Shown: piece by piece, positions 28,549 to 37,696 of the stretch
How the letters are laid out: each line of letters opens with the position of its first letter
How positions within the stretch are numbered: position 1 is the first letter of the stretch
From: Granulicella sp.
GTDB taxonomy: Bacteria; Acidobacteriota; Terriglobia; Terriglobales; Acidobacteriaceae
Reading direction: 5' to 3'
DNA: 64,000 nucleotides
Assembly: GCA_027452215.1 (NCBI GenBank)
Contig: DAIDGQ010000045.1
Span: 62,001-126,000 of the forward strand
The notes under the pieces: generated by a model
Told to the model about the DNA's origin: nothing
The model's database searches: none
Seen by the model: the letters and a program-made list of their open reading frames with translations, nothing else
Made by a program: the position numbers and the translations under genes

Positions 28549-30225
28549 CTAGATTGCGTAGTGGCGCGCGTGCAGCTCGAACGCATACTCCGCGCGATTC
28601 CTTCCCCCGCGCTTCGCCCGGTACAGCGCCTCATCCGACAGCCGCCGCAGCGTCTCCGCATCCTTCGCATCATCCGGATACACCGCCACCCCGATACTCA
28701 CCGTCACGCCAATCTGCCCAATCGTCAACTCCAGCGGTGCCTCGAACACCCGCAGCAGGCTGGCCGCCACCTTCTCCGAATCCAGCACGTTGTTCAGCCC
28801 GCTCACCACCGCCATAAACTCTTCGCCGCCCGTCCTCGCAATCGTGTCCACCTTGCGAATCTTGCTCTTCAGCCGCTCCGCCACTTGCTGCAGACACTCA
28901 TCCCCCACCAGGTGTCCATACGTGTCATTGATCATCTTGAAGTGGTCGATATCGATCGTCAGGATCGCTGCCCTTCGCTGGTCCCTCTCGCTCGCAATCA
29001 GGCACTGGTCCAGCCGGTCCGACAGCAGCTGCCGGTTCGGCAACCCGGTCAGCACATCATGGTGCGCCCGGTGCTCCAGCTTCAGGTCCTGCCTCATCTG
29101 CTCCGTAATATCGTACGAGATCACGAACCTCGCCTCTCTCCCCAGGTACATAATCTGGCGCTCCACCACGTTCACCCACACCACCCGGCCATCCTTGTGG
29201 CGGTGCTGGATCCGCGTTCCCTGCGCCGGAGCCTCCAGCGTCGACCGCACATCCTCCGCCTCCGCATCCCCCGGAGCCTCCAGCTCCGCCAGCCGCATCT
29301 CCTTCAGCTCCTCCATCGAGTAGCCATACACCTTGTGCGTCGCTTCATTCGCCGTCAGAAACCTGTGGGACTCCTCATCGCAGATCCACATCGGATGAGG
29401 ATGCGTGTCGTAGATCAGCCGAAAATCGTCATAGAGCTCGCGAAACTTATCCGCCATCCGCGTCTGCTCCGCCGTCGCATCCTCAAAGATCTTCAGGATC
29501 ATCGTCGCCGCGACCGCATACTTCGGGAAGCTCCAAAACTCATCCAGCAGCCTCCGAGCCGGAGTCGGATGCAGCAGCGCAATGTCCGCGAAGTAGAATG
29601 CCGCCCACGTCACCAGGCCAGCCGTACCTACCCATCGCGCAACGCTTCGCCTCTCTCCCCACTCCCAATTCAGCGCCGCGGTACACAGCAGCACCTCCGC
29701 TGCAGCCCAGCTGTTCAGATTCTTCGCCGAGCTCATCGTCACATACAGCACCATCCCAAAGCCGTACAAAATGCAGATCGCCAGGATGATCTTCCATGTC
29801 CTCTCCAGCTTGCCCTTCAGCAATCTGGTCGCCATATACATCCCATCGCCCTGCCACGCCAGAATCATCACCACCAGCAGCCACTTCGGCACCGCTCCAA
29901 AGGCCAGAGCGTCGATGGTCAACACGCCCATCACTCCGATCACGGCCCCAACAAGCATCATCTTCCGCGCTCGTCGCCACGACGGCAGCATCGCGAGCAG
30001 GAACGCCAGAACTCCCCCCAGCATGAAGTTGAATCCCAGGGCATCCTGCACCTCCAGCCCCAGCGGTGTCAGCCCTCCCCACCCCCACACCACATAACTG
30101 CAGAAAACAGAGATCCAGCCAGCCAGCCAATACCGTAGATAGCGCCGCGGACGGATACGCTGCTGCGCCCACAAAAACAGGACCAGCAACCCAAACCGCA
30201 CAACATCCGCTATCGGCCCGTCCAT
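28549..30225 (-). CDS. Membrane-bound PAS-GGDEF diguanylate cyclase
   Basis: A 558-residue protein. The N-terminal ~220 residues form seven or eight membrane helices, an integral sensor region. A PAS domain follows at about 255-380 (LIYDTHPHPMWICDEESHRF; GYSMEELKEMRLAEL). The GGDEF domain (about 385-550) has the active-site motif GGEEF in IARTGGEEFMAV, so cyclase activity (2 GTP to c-di-GMP) is likely. An RKVD sequence five residues before it fits the RxxD inhibitory site for product feedback. The start has AGGTAGGA upstream. It probably controls surface attachment or matrix in response to an unknown membrane or PAS signal. Confidence 0.93.
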   Translation of the reverse strand: MDGPIADVVRFGLLVLFLWAQQRIRPRRYLRYWLAGWISVFCSYVVWGWGGLTPLGLEVQDALGFNFMLGGVLAFLLAMLPSWRRARKMMLVGAVIGVMGVLTIDALAFGAVPKWLLVVMILAWQGDGMYMATRLLKGKLERTWKIILAICILYGFGMVLYVTMSSAKNLNSWAAAEVLLCTAALNWEWGERRSVARWVGTAGLVTWAAFYFADIALLHPTPARRLLDEFWSFPKYAVAATMILKIFEDATAEQTRMADKFRELYDDFRLIYDTHPHPMWICDEESHRFLTANEATHKVYGYSMEELKEMRLAELEAPGDAEAEDVRSTLEAPAQGTRIQHRHKDGRVVWVNVVERQIMYLGREARFVISYDITEQMRQDLKLEHRAHHDVLTGLPNRQLLSDRLDQCLIASERDQRRAAILTIDIDHFKMINDTYGHLVGDECLQQVAERLKSKIRKVDTIARTGGEEFMAVVSGLNNVLDSEKVAASLLRVFEAPLELTIGQIGVTVSIGVAVYPDDAKDAETLRRLSDEALYRAKRGGRNRAEYAFELHARHYAI

Positions 30226-30591
30226 TTTCCTACCTCAGCCACACAACTTGCCCTTGAGCAGCACCCACTTCATCGTGAGTAGCTTTGAGTATTCTTCGGC
30301 AAATTTCGGGATAAACGCACACACTGTCTCATATCCGTCCACCTGGGCCACTAGCAGCTCCCAAACTAGCGAGCTCCGCCATCAGCACACACACCTGTCC
30401 ACCGTCTGCTCACTGTTCCTGTGCTTTCATTCTCCTACAGAGTTCGATCCCTCGTGTTACCGTCGCCCCTGCACCCCTCAGCCCACCGGAGTCCCACCCC
30501 CCGCTCTACCGTCCCCGCACGCAACAAAGGCGCAGCTCGCGCCGCGCCTTCTCTTCCGTCCTGTTCGTCGTTAGCAACTCACCTTGAAGAA
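30226..30591. other. Intergenic stretch without recognised gene
   Basis: The stretch is 366 bp with stops in all frames of useful length. The only structure seen is AAGGCGC/GCGCCTT pairing at about 30527-30551, which lies just past the stop of the small minus-strand membrane protein and could terminate it. Promoters for the diguanylate cyclase gene should lie in the left part. Confidence 0.4.
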
Positions 30592-30702
30592 TTAATACGT
30601 CGGCTTAAAGAACGCCAGCGCCGAGATGAAGATCAACCCAAACCCAATCAACAGCACCGGCCACCAACGATCCAGCCACATCTCACGCTTCTTGGAACTC
30701 AT
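30592..30702 (-). CDS. Small single-pass membrane protein, 36 residues
   Basis: A 36-codon frame on the minus strand starting MSSKKREMWLDRWWPV, with a basic, Trp-rich N-terminus and one hydrophobic helix (about residues 15-32) ending FFKPTY. An excellent ribosome-binding site, AAGGAGG, is 8 bases upstream of the ATG. The layout predicts an inner-membrane protein. No family is recognised. It lies between the Old Yellow Enzyme gene and the diguanylate cyclase gene, all on the minus strand; a link to either is unproven. Confidence 0.65.
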   Translation of the reverse strand: MSSKKREMWLDRWWPVLLIGFGLIFISALAFFKPTY

Positions 30703-30775
30703 CGCACCTTCCTCCTTCACCTCGTCCATCACCTTCCGATCCTACCCGAGAACCCTCCCCGCACTCAATCCGTCC

Positions 30776-31903
30776 CTACCCGGCGCCGCCCTCAAGCGCC
30801 GGATAATCCGTATACCCCTTCTCCGTCCCGCCATAAAACGTGCTCCTGTCATACGCATTCAGCGGGCTCTTCTTCTCCAGCCGCTTCGGAAGATCCGGGT
30901 TCGAGATAAACAGCCGCCCAAACGCAATCGCATCCGCCCGACCCGCCTCGATCGCCTCGTTTGCCGTCTCAGCGTCATATCCACCCGCCGAAATAAACAC
31001 TCCCTTGAACGCCGCACGAAACGTCTTCGCCGTATCCACCGCATTCGCATCGATGGCCGCATCCGCTCCGGCATTGCCCACCCGCGGCTCCACCACGTGC
31101 ACATACGCGATCCCACGCTCCGACAGCTTCTCCAGCACATACGTAAACAGCGCCACCGGGTTCGAATCCCCCATATCCAGGAACGTCCCAAACGGCGACA
31201 GCCTCACTCCCACGCGATCCTTCCCCCACACTTCCACCACCGCATCCACCACCTCCAGCATCAGCCGCGCGCGGTTCTCAATCGACCCGCCATACGCATC
31301 CGTCCGCTGGTTCGACCGGTCCTCCAGAAACTGGTCCAGCAAATATCCATTGGCCGAGTGAACCTCCACCCCATCGAACCCCGCCGCCTTCGCATTCTCC
31401 GCCGCCCGCCGATAGTCCGCCACAATCCCCGGAAGCTCCTCGATACCCAGCGCACGAGGAGTCTCATACTCCACCTCCTGAAAGCTCGCCGTCAACGCCT
31501 TCGACCCATCCGCCGGAGCGATCGCCGAAGGAGCCACCGGCAATCCCGCCTCCGGATGCAGCGAGCTATGCGACATCCTGCCCACATGCCAAAGCTGCAG
31601 GAACACAAACCCGCCCTTCGCATGCACCGCCGCCGTCGTCAGCTTCCAACCCTCCACCTGCTCCTGCGAGTGAATCCCGGGAGCCGCCGGATACCCCTTC
31701 CCCTGCAGCGAAATCTGCGTCGCCTCGGTAATCAGCAGCCCGCCCTTCGACGCCCTCTGCCCGTAATACCGCGCATTCATCGCATTCGGAACATCGCCCG
31801 GCTGGGTCGACCGCAGCCGCGTCAGCGGAGCCATCACCACGCGGTGAGACAGTTCAAGGCTTCCAACACGCAAGGGAGAAAACAAATTCGTAACTTCAGT
31901 CAT
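30776..31903 (-). CDS. Old Yellow Enzyme family alkene reductase
   Basis: A 375-residue FMN-dependent ene-reductase. The barrel begins with LFSPLRVGSLELSHRVVMAP. The FMN/active-site segments are GLLITEATQISLQGKGYP, LQLWHVGRMSH, and the substrate-binding HSANGYLLDQFLEDRSNQRT (His-x-x-Asn). IENRARLMLEVVDAV and a glycine-rich FMN phosphate region (AIAFGRLFISNPDLPKRL) follow. Such enzymes reduce activated alkenes and some nitro compounds with NAD(P)H. The ATG at 31903 matches the family N-terminus; the longer frame to 31990 is unlikely. The ribosome-binding site is poor. Confidence 0.93.
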   Translation of the reverse strand: MTEVTNLFSPLRVGSLELSHRVVMAPLTRLRSTQPGDVPNAMNARYYGQRASKGGLLITEATQISLQGKGYPAAPGIHSQEQVEGWKLTTAAVHAKGGFVFLQLWHVGRMSHSSLHPEAGLPVAPSAIAPADGSKALTASFQEVEYETPRALGIEELPGIVADYRRAAENAKAAGFDGVEVHSANGYLLDQFLEDRSNQRTDAYGGSIENRARLMLEVVDAVVEVWGKDRVGVRLSPFGTFLDMGDSNPVALFTYVLEKLSERGIAYVHVVEPRVGNAGADAAIDANAVDTAKTFRAAFKGVFISAGGYDAETANEAIEAGRADAIAFGRLFISNPDLPKRLEKKSPLNAYDRSTFYGGTEKGYTDYPALEGGAG

Positions 31904-31990
31904 GCAAGTCAGATGCGCCAGCCCCCGCGACGATGCACCCCCACCCCAAACCAGCTTCCACCCCATCACAATCCCCCAACCCAACCCCAC

Positions 31991-32067
31991 CTGAAAGCCA
32001 GCACCTGAAAGCGAGCACCTGAAAGCTAGAAGCTAGGAGCTAGAAGCTAGCACCTCGAAGCTAGAAC
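31991..32067. repeat. Heptamer tandem array, CTGAAAG/CTAGAAG family, eleven units
   Basis: Eleven consecutive 7-bp units: alternating CTGAAAG with CCAGCAC or CGAGCAC, then CTAGAAG-type units (CTAGGAG, CTAGCAC, CTCGAAG, CTAGAAC). It is the same unit, in rotation, as the GCTAGAA array at 4939-4990. It lies about 105 bp upstream of gyrA. Confidence 0.9.
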
Positions 32068-32172
32068 CCCACCCCCACCAAATCCACGAAATCTCCAGCA
32101 TTAACGCACCTCCGAAAGCCCTCCCCCGGCCCTACTTTTCGCGCCGGGGAGCCGCTATAATGGAGGGTAGAC

Positions 32173-35097
32173 ATGGCTGACGAAACCCTCTTCCCCGACG
32201 ACAAAAATCTTCCCTCCCCGCAAGACGCCGCGTCCAACAATCCCCCGCCCGACGGCGGAGGAGGCAACGGCCCCACCGCCCCCACCGGCCCCGGCGCCCT
32301 CTCCATGCTCTCCATCAACATTGAAGAGGAGATGCGCCGCTCCTATCTCGACTACTCCATGTCGGTCATCATCGGCCGAGCCCTCCCTGACGTCCGCGAC
32401 GGCCTCAAGCCCGTCCACCGCCGCATCCTCTATGGCATGCAGGAGATGGGCCTCCAGTTCAACAAAAAGTACACCAAGTCCGCCAAAGTCGTCGGCCACG
32501 TCATGGGCAACTACCACCCCCACGGCGACTCCGCCATCTACGACACCATGGTCCGCCTCGCCCAGCCCTTCTCCCTCCGTTACCCCCTCATCGACGGCCA
32601 GGGTAACTTCGGCTCCGTCGACGGCGACCCACCCGCCGCCATGCGTTACACCGAGTCGCGCCTCACCCGCATCGCCTCCGAGATGCTAGCCGACATCGAC
32701 AACGACACCGTCGACTTCGTCCCCAACTACGACGAGTCCACCTCCGAGCCCTCGGTCCTCCCCGCCCGCATCCCCAATCTCATCGTCAACGGTGGAACCG
32801 GCATCGCCGTCGGCATGGCCACCAACATCCCTCCGCACAATCTCACCGAAACCCTCAACGCCACCATCGCGCTGCTGTCGAAGTCTCCGCAGGAGACGAA
32901 GACCGATTTAGATCTCTGCCTCGAGCACGTCCTAGGCCCCGACTTCCCCACGGGAGGCTTCATCTACGGCCGAGCCAACATCGCTCAGTCCTACAAGACC
33001 GGCCGCGGCCGCTTCATGATGCGCGCCAAGTGCGGCCTCGAACAGATCACCGGAGGCCGCCAGGCCATCATCGTCACCGAGATCCCCTACCAGGTCAACA
33101 AGTCCAACCTCATCAAGCGAATCGCCGAGCTCGTCAACGAGAAGATCGTCGACGACATCTCCGACGTCCGCGATGAGTCCGACCGCGACGGCATGCGCAT
33201 CGTCATCGAACTCAAACGAGGAGCGCAGCACGAGATCGTCCTCAATCAGCTCTACAAAAACACCTCCATGCAGGAGAGCTTCTCCATGATCTTCCTGGCC
33301 GTCCACAACGGCCAGCCCAAGGAGCTCCCCCTCGACAAGGCCATCCACGCCTTCATCGACCACCGCATCGACGTCGTCCGCCGCCGCACCAGCTTCCTCC
33401 TCAACAAGGCCCGCGAGCGCGAGCACGTCCTGCTCGGCTACCAGATCGCCCTCGACCACCTCGACACGGTCATCAAGATCATCCGCCAGTCGTCCAGCCG
33501 CGCCGACGCCCGCGAAAACCTCTTCAACTACTTCAGCAACCGCCGCATCACCCTCAACGGTGCCGAGCTCGCCGGAGTCACCCTCGACCCCACCAAGTAC
33601 TCCATCGACCTCGCCGGAGGCAGCGTCAGCGCGCAGCTAGCCAACAACTCCGCTGGCACACTCATCCTCAGCTACCGCCAGATCGACGCCATCCTCGAAC
33701 TCCAGCTCTACCGCCTCACTCAGCTCTCCATCGACGAGCTCCTCAACGAACTCCGCACCATCCGCGACAACATCGCCGAGTACGAGTCCATCCTCGCGTC
33801 CGAGAAGAAACTCCGCAAGGTCATCATCAAGGAGCTCGAAGACATCCGCGACAAGTACGGCGACGTCCGCCGCACCACCATCCTCGACGAGTCCACCGAG
33901 CTCACCCTCGAAGACCTCATCGCCGACGAGCAAGTCGCCGTCACCGTCTCCAACACCGGCTACCTCAAGCGCACGCCCATCAGCATCTACCGCCAGCAAA
34001 AGCGCGGCGGCACGGGCCGTCTCGGCATGAAGACGCGCGAAGAAGACTTCGTCGCCCAACTCATCATTGATTCAACCCACGCCTATCTCCTCTGCTTCAC
34101 CAACACCGGCCGCATCTACTGGCTCAAGGTCTACGAGATCCCCGACGTCGGAGCCGCCGGCAAGGGCAAGGCCATGGCCTCCCTCGTCGACCTCCAGCCC
34201 GGAGAAAAAGTCGTCACCATCCTCCCCGTCCGCGACCTCAACGAAGAGTCTCGCTACGTCCTCTTCGCCACCCGCAACGGCACCGTCAAGAAGACCGCCC
34301 TCAAGGACTTCTCCAACGTCATGGCCCGCGGCATCATCGCCATCGGCATCGACAAGGACGACGAGCTCATCACCGCCCGCATCACCGACGGCGAGCAGGT
34401 CATCTTCCTCGCCACCCACGACGGCATGGCCATCCGCTTCAACGAGCAGGATCTCCGCCCCATGGGCCGCCCCGCCTTCGGCAACCGAGGCATCTCCCTC
34501 CACAAGGGCGACTACGTCATCGGAGCCGCCGTCACTCCCTCCAACGAGGCCCGCAACAAGCAGCGCCTCGCCCTCGCCGCCGCCAAGGGCCTCAAGGACC
34601 AGGTCGAAGCCGTCCTCGACGAAGCCGGTGAGTCCGTCGCCGCCGCTCCCCTCGCCCTCGCCGAGTCCGACGACACCCCCGCCGCTCCCGAGCTCTCCCC
34701 CGCCGCCGCCGCCAAGCTCCAAAAGCTCGACGAGCAGCTCGGCCTCACCCCCTGCCTCATCCTCTCCGTCTCCGAAAACGGCTACGGCAAGCGCACCGAC
34801 GTCGACGCCTACCGCCTCCAGTCCCGCGGTGGCAAGGGCGTCATCAACATGCGTGCCACCCCCAAAATCGGCAAAGTCACCAGCATCCAGCTCGTCGACG
34901 ACACCACCGAGATGATGGTCATCAGCCAATTCGGCAAGATCATCCGCATCGACACCAAGACCGTCCGCGCCGCCGGCCGAGCCACCATGGGCGTCAAGCT
35001 CCTCGACCTAGAAGCCGACGACAAAGTAGCCAGCGCCACCATCATCCCCCCAGAAGACCCCAAGCTCCCCACCGAAAACGGCGCCCTCCTCCAATAG
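32173..35097 (+). CDS. gyrA: DNA gyrase subunit A
   Basis: A 974-residue subunit that breaks and rejoins DNA during negative supercoiling with GyrB. A ~40-residue Pro/Gly-rich N-terminal extension precedes the conserved [20 protein letters not shown]. The active-site tyrosine is Tyr159 in AAMRYTESR. The quinolone region is [10 protein letters not shown], with Ser120 and Asp124 at the positions of E. coli Ser83 and Asp87, so the target is of the susceptible type. The C-terminal DNA-wrapping domain has a GyrA box QKRGGTG near residue 610 and an extra Ala-rich segment of about 65 residues (roughly 790-855) between blades. GGAGGG lies just before the ATG. gyrB is not in the window. Confidence 0.97.
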   Translation: MADETLFPDDKNLPSPQDAASNNPPPDGGGGNGPTAPTGPGALSMLSINIEEEMRRSYLDYSMSVIIGRALPDVRDGLKPVHRRILYGMQEMGLQFNKKYTKSAKVVGHVMGNYHPHGDSAIYDTMVRLAQPFSLRYPLIDGQGNFGSVDGDPPAAMRYTESRLTRIASEMLADIDNDTVDFVPNYDESTSEPSVLPARIPNLIVNGGTGIAVGMATNIPPHNLTETLNATIALLSKSPQETKTDLDLCLEHVLGPDFPTGGFIYGRANIAQSYKTGRGRFMMRAKCGLEQITGGRQAIIVTEIPYQVNKSNLIKRIAELVNEKIVDDISDVRDESDRDGMRIVIELKRGAQHEIVLNQLYKNTSMQESFSMIFLAVHNGQPKELPLDKAIHAFIDHRIDVVRRRTSFLLNKAREREHVLLGYQIALDHLDTVIKIIRQSSSRADARENLFNYFSNRRITLNGAELAGVTLDPTKYSIDLAGGSVSAQLANNSAGTLILSYRQIDAILELQLYRLTQLSIDELLNELRTIRDNIAEYESILASEKKLRKVIIKELEDIRDKYGDVRRTTILDESTELTLEDLIADEQVAVTVSNTGYLKRTPISIYRQQKRGGTGRLGMKTREEDFVAQLIIDSTHAYLLCFTNTGRIYWLKVYEIPDVGAAGKGKAMASLVDLQPGEKVVTILPVRDLNEESRYVLFATRNGTVKKTALKDFSNVMARGIIAIGIDKDDELITARITDGEQVIFLATHDGMAIRFNEQDLRPMGRPAFGNRGISLHKGDYVIGAAVTPSNEARNKQRLALAAAKGLKDQVEAVLDEAGESVAAAPLALAESDDTPAAPELSPAAAAKLQKLDEQLGLTPCLILSVSENGYGKRTDVDAYRLQSRGGKGVINMRATPKIGKVTSIQLVDDTTEMMVISQFGKIIRIDTKTVRAAGRATMGVKLLDLEADDKVASATIIPPEDPKLPTENGALLQ

Positions 35098-35114
35098 CGC
35101 ACCAACGTCGAAGG

Positions 35115-35134
35115 GGCACGGCTTCAGCCGTGCC
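35115..35134. repeat. REP-like palindrome after gyrA
   Basis: GGCACGGCT (35115-35123) and AGCCGTGCC (35126-35134) form a perfect 9-bp stem with a 2-base loop, 18 bp after the gyrA stop. The CACGGCTTCAGCCGTG-type palindrome is, from recall, a frequent dispersed element in Acidobacteriaceae. Confidence 0.6.
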
Positions 35135-35160
35135 ATAAGAGCAACCATCAAAATAAAGCA

Positions 35161-35184
35161 GGGCGCGAGCGTAAGCTCGCGCCC
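35161..35184 (+). terminator. gyrA terminator hairpin
   Basis: GGGCGCGAGC (35161-35170) pairs perfectly with GCTCGCGCCC (35175-35184) around GTAA, followed by a moderately T-rich stretch (GCTTGTCGTCGTTTCTT). It is 64 bp after the gyrA stop and also lies downstream of the convergent HEPN gene. Confidence 0.7.
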
Positions 35185-35250
35185 GCTTGTCGTCGTTTCT
35201 TCTGGGCTAGATCCAAGCACTGACACTGGCGCCCCAGCAGATCCGAATAC

Positions 35251-35931
35251 CTATGGAACTAACGCACTAGCCACCTCTCTCAAACGACGCCCTATGACAT
35301 GCACTCGGCGCTCTGCGCCGACGGATCCTTTTAGGTAGGCAGCCAGATCCCGCACATCACCAGCTAAAGCTGCATTCTTGCCGGTTGGGGATATGGACGA
35401 TTGAGCTTCTCTAAATCTCGACTTGGAACTTGTGCTCCTATGAGCGAGATAATTACGTATCGCGACAAGCAAGTCGACAAATTGCGCGTCTTCTTGGCTC
35501 AATGAAAAATTGCGCGCATCCACGCTGTGGAGGAACTGATTGGCCTTATTACGAAGCTCTTGAGCTGACGTCGCATTGACGTTCCACCCCTTCGGATCGA
35601 GCATCCGTTCCACGTGCTTAGAATTGAGCGTCGCAGGGATGCTCAGCCTTACCCACGTAGCAGGAAGATTGAACTTCTCATTCAGATTCTTATCCAGCCT
35701 TTTCCTGAAGTCGGTGATGCAATTGACTGGATTCCTCGTTACGTACGCCACAAATAGATCGTGAACAAACGCCTCCCAATAAACACCAAGCGACATGGCT
35801 GCTTGTTCCGAAAGCATTGACTCGAGCGAGGCTTGTCGCGTTTTCTGATGCACTGCTAAGAGCATCTCTTCGTAGTCACGAAGGAGTCGCCGCACTCTCA
35901 GATGGAACGCATCTCTCGTAGGGATAGGCAT
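35251..35931 (-). CDS. HEPN-domain protein (MAE_28990/MAE_18760-like), putative RNase partner
   Basis: A 226-residue, mostly helical protein. The key feature is R159-NYLA-H164, matching the R-x4-6-H catalytic motif of HEPN ribonucleases. The earlier helix SLGVYWEAFVHDLFVAYV resembles the conserved N-terminal HEPN helix of the MAE_28990/MAE_18760-like group. HEPN RNases cut RNA in toxin-antitoxin, abortive infection and CRISPR-linked systems. Its start lies 5 bp after the stop of the DUF262 gene and has no clear ribosome-binding site, so translation is probably coupled. Base use is AT-richer than in neighbours, suggesting transfer. The HEPN call is moderate; the RNase role is inference. Confidence 0.72.
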   Translation of the reverse strand: MPIPTRDAFHLRVRRLLRDYEEMLLAVHQKTRQASLESMLSEQAAMSLGVYWEAFVHDLFVAYVTRNPVNCITDFRKRLDKNLNEKFNLPATWVRLSIPATLNSKHVERMLDPKGWNVNATSAQELRNKANQFLHSVDARNFSLSQEDAQFVDLLVAIRNYLAHRSTSSKSRFREAQSSISPTGKNAALAGDVRDLAAYLKGSVGAERRVHVIGRRLREVASALVP

Positions 35932-35936
35932 CTAAG

Positions 35937-36980
35937 TCACAAAAGCTGCGCCAACAGTAGTTCTGTCCGCTGCTTTCGCTTCGCGAACTTGTTTTGCCCT
36001 TCTATTACTGTCGAGTAGTAGGTCCGATGCCAGCCGCTTATAGAACCCGCCTCTTCATCCAAGGCCTTTGAAAGGGAGCGAAGCCTACTTGCTGAGCTGC
36101 TTAGATCGTACGGCTCGGAAGAACCCTCGTTCTTTTCCATCGCTGCGGCAAAGAGTGCGTAAAAGTCACCTTTCTTGGAGAAACGCGTCTCCTGGATCAC
36201 GGGAGCAATCGTCTTGAGCGACTGCATAATCTGATTGAACTTGGCAAGATGTCTGTTCTTTTTGGGGAAGACAACGTCATAATCCGAATAGAACTTGTCG
36301 AGCGTCCGCTGTTGATCTTGAATGCCATCCAAGACAATAACGAATAGCTCGCTAATAAATTCCACGTCCTTCATCCTCTGAGAATCTCTCCGTGTAAAAA
36401 GACCTATCTCATCCCAGAATTCATCCTTCGCAAGATGTTCTACCGCTTCGTTAAACTCTCCAAAATACTGAGAATGCCGCAGCTCTTGGGCGTTCAATCG
36501 CTCATTTACGTAGTTAAGTCTCCTGAACATTGCACGTATGTCGAAGTCATCCCATCCGCGAATCTCTTGAACCGCGATGGGATAATCCCAAATTGCATTC
36601 TGCAACTTGTCTGGAAGATCCGAATACCGTTTCCCAATATGTGGTTTGTACTCATCCGAAACCGGATAAGCTTTCGCCGCAGTGGCTACAAGCGGATATT
36701 CTTCGTTCAGAAACTCCAAGATGGTTCGTAAGCGTTGCTGACCGTCCACCACCTCATAGACGGTATTCTTCTCGCTGCCTTTACCTTGAGTGTTTATGTT
36801 CAAAAAGACCTGTGGTATCGGACACCCTGTCATCAAGCTATCGATCAAAAAGCATTTTTGACCAAGCGACCAAATAGGATTTCTTTGGTACTTCGGCTGA
36901 GGGATCAGCGTGCCCTTTTTGTGTTCGCCAAAAAACCAACTGACAGCGAGAGTATTCGGCTTTGGCGGATCATGCTTCAT
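35937..36980 (-). CDS. DUF262 (GmrS/ParB-like) domain protein, putative NTP-dependent nuclease component
   Basis: A 347-residue protein. DUF262 hallmarks are LIPQPKYQRNPIWSLGQK at residues 26-42 and YEVVDGQQRLRTILEFL, with the DGQQR motif at 79-83. DUF262 is the ParB/Srx-like domain of GmrSD type IV restriction and related defence systems. Here there is no fused or adjacent DUF1524 HNH nuclease; instead a HEPN gene follows 5 bp downstream. The C-terminal half is helical with no recognised motif. Codon use is AT-richer than in the surrounding genome (many AT-ending codons), in contrast to gyrA. The unit is probably a mobile defence or stress module. A second in-frame ATG just upstream is possible. 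Confidence 0.83.
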   Translation of the reverse strand: MKHDPPKPNTLAVSWFFGEHKKGTLIPQPKYQRNPIWSLGQKCFLIDSLMTGCPIPQVFLNINTQGKGSEKNTVYEVVDGQQRLRTILEFLNEEYPLVATAAKAYPVSDEYKPHIGKRYSDLPDKLQNAIWDYPIAVQEIRGWDDFDIRAMFRRLNYVNERLNAQELRHSQYFGEFNEAVEHLAKDEFWDEIGLFTRRDSQRMKDVEFISELFVIVLDGIQDQQRTLDKFYSDYDVVFPKKNRHLAKFNQIMQSLKTIAPVIQETRFSKKGDFYALFAAAMEKNEGSSEPYDLSSSASRLRSLSKALDEEAGSISGWHRTYYSTVIEGQNKFAKRKQRTELLLAQLL

Positions 36981-37203
36981 TCGAACATGATAGCTGACAA
37001 AGCAGAGATTTTACCCATTCAACACTACTATGGGCGGCCCACTCAAAAAACTCAGAGACCGGGAATGCCATGCAGCGCGTCTGAGGGCATGGGTTAAGAT
37101 ACAACTCCGCAGAAGGCCCAGGTGCCGCCCTCGAGCGCAGCGACCCTTCCACCCCCTCTGCTATCATCGCCGCTCAGCATCTAATCCACCAGAGCGCGAT
37201 CCC

Positions 37204-37674
37204 ATGACCCTCCGCATGCCCCATCTCCTCACCCTCGCAGCCCTCGCCCTCGCCGCCCCCCGCCCCGCGCACGCCGAGCCCCCCACACCCTGCGCCCTCC
37301 TCTCTCCCCTCCAGATCAAGGCCGTCCTCCTCACCCCCGTCCTCGACGGCAAACCCGGCTCCCCCTCCGACGGCACCACCGACTGCACCTGGCCCGACGC
37401 CAAAGGCGAAACCCGCATCTACCTCTCCCTCAAAGACCCCGGCATCGAATACAAATCTTTCCGCGACGCCATGCTCCGCACCGGCCGCCTCGTCCCCGTC
37501 TCCGGCCTCGCCGCCGACGCCTTCTATATCTCCAGCGCCGGCAACTCCGCCGCCCTCTACGTCCTCAAAGGCAAGCACCTCCTCCTCATCACCGTCGACG
37601 GCATCAACTTCACCAAATCCAACAACGAAGCCGCCGAGCACACCCTCGCCACCGAAATCCTCCCCAAACTCTAG
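37204..37674 (+). CDS. Small secreted protein of unknown function
   Basis: A 156-residue protein with a clear signal peptide (hydrophobic residues 5-20, cleavage near AHAEP). The mature part has two Cys (CALLSP near residue 28; DCTWPD near 60) that could form a disulfide, followed by alternating beta strands. The layout loosely recalls DUF3558-type proteins, but that is not a confident match. The frame is open further upstream to 37030 but that part is basic and unlike a signal, so the ATG at 37204 is chosen. It lies next to the acquired DUF262-HEPN module, with normal C-rich composition. Confidence 0.7.
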   Translation: MTLRMPHLLTLAALALAAPRPAHAEPPTPCALLSPLQIKAVLLTPVLDGKPGSPSDGTTDCTWPDAKGETRIYLSLKDPGIEYKSFRDAMLRTGRLVPVSGLAADAFYISSAGNSAALYVLKGKHLLLITVDGINFTKSNNEAAEHTLATEILPKL

Positions 37675-37696
37675 CCCCCCCCCGGCACCCAGCGAT

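Noticed and set aside
35937-36980. Complete GmrSD type IV restriction system
   Set aside because: The DUF1524 HNH nuclease part (GmrD) is not present in the DUF262 protein or next to it; the partner is a HEPN protein.
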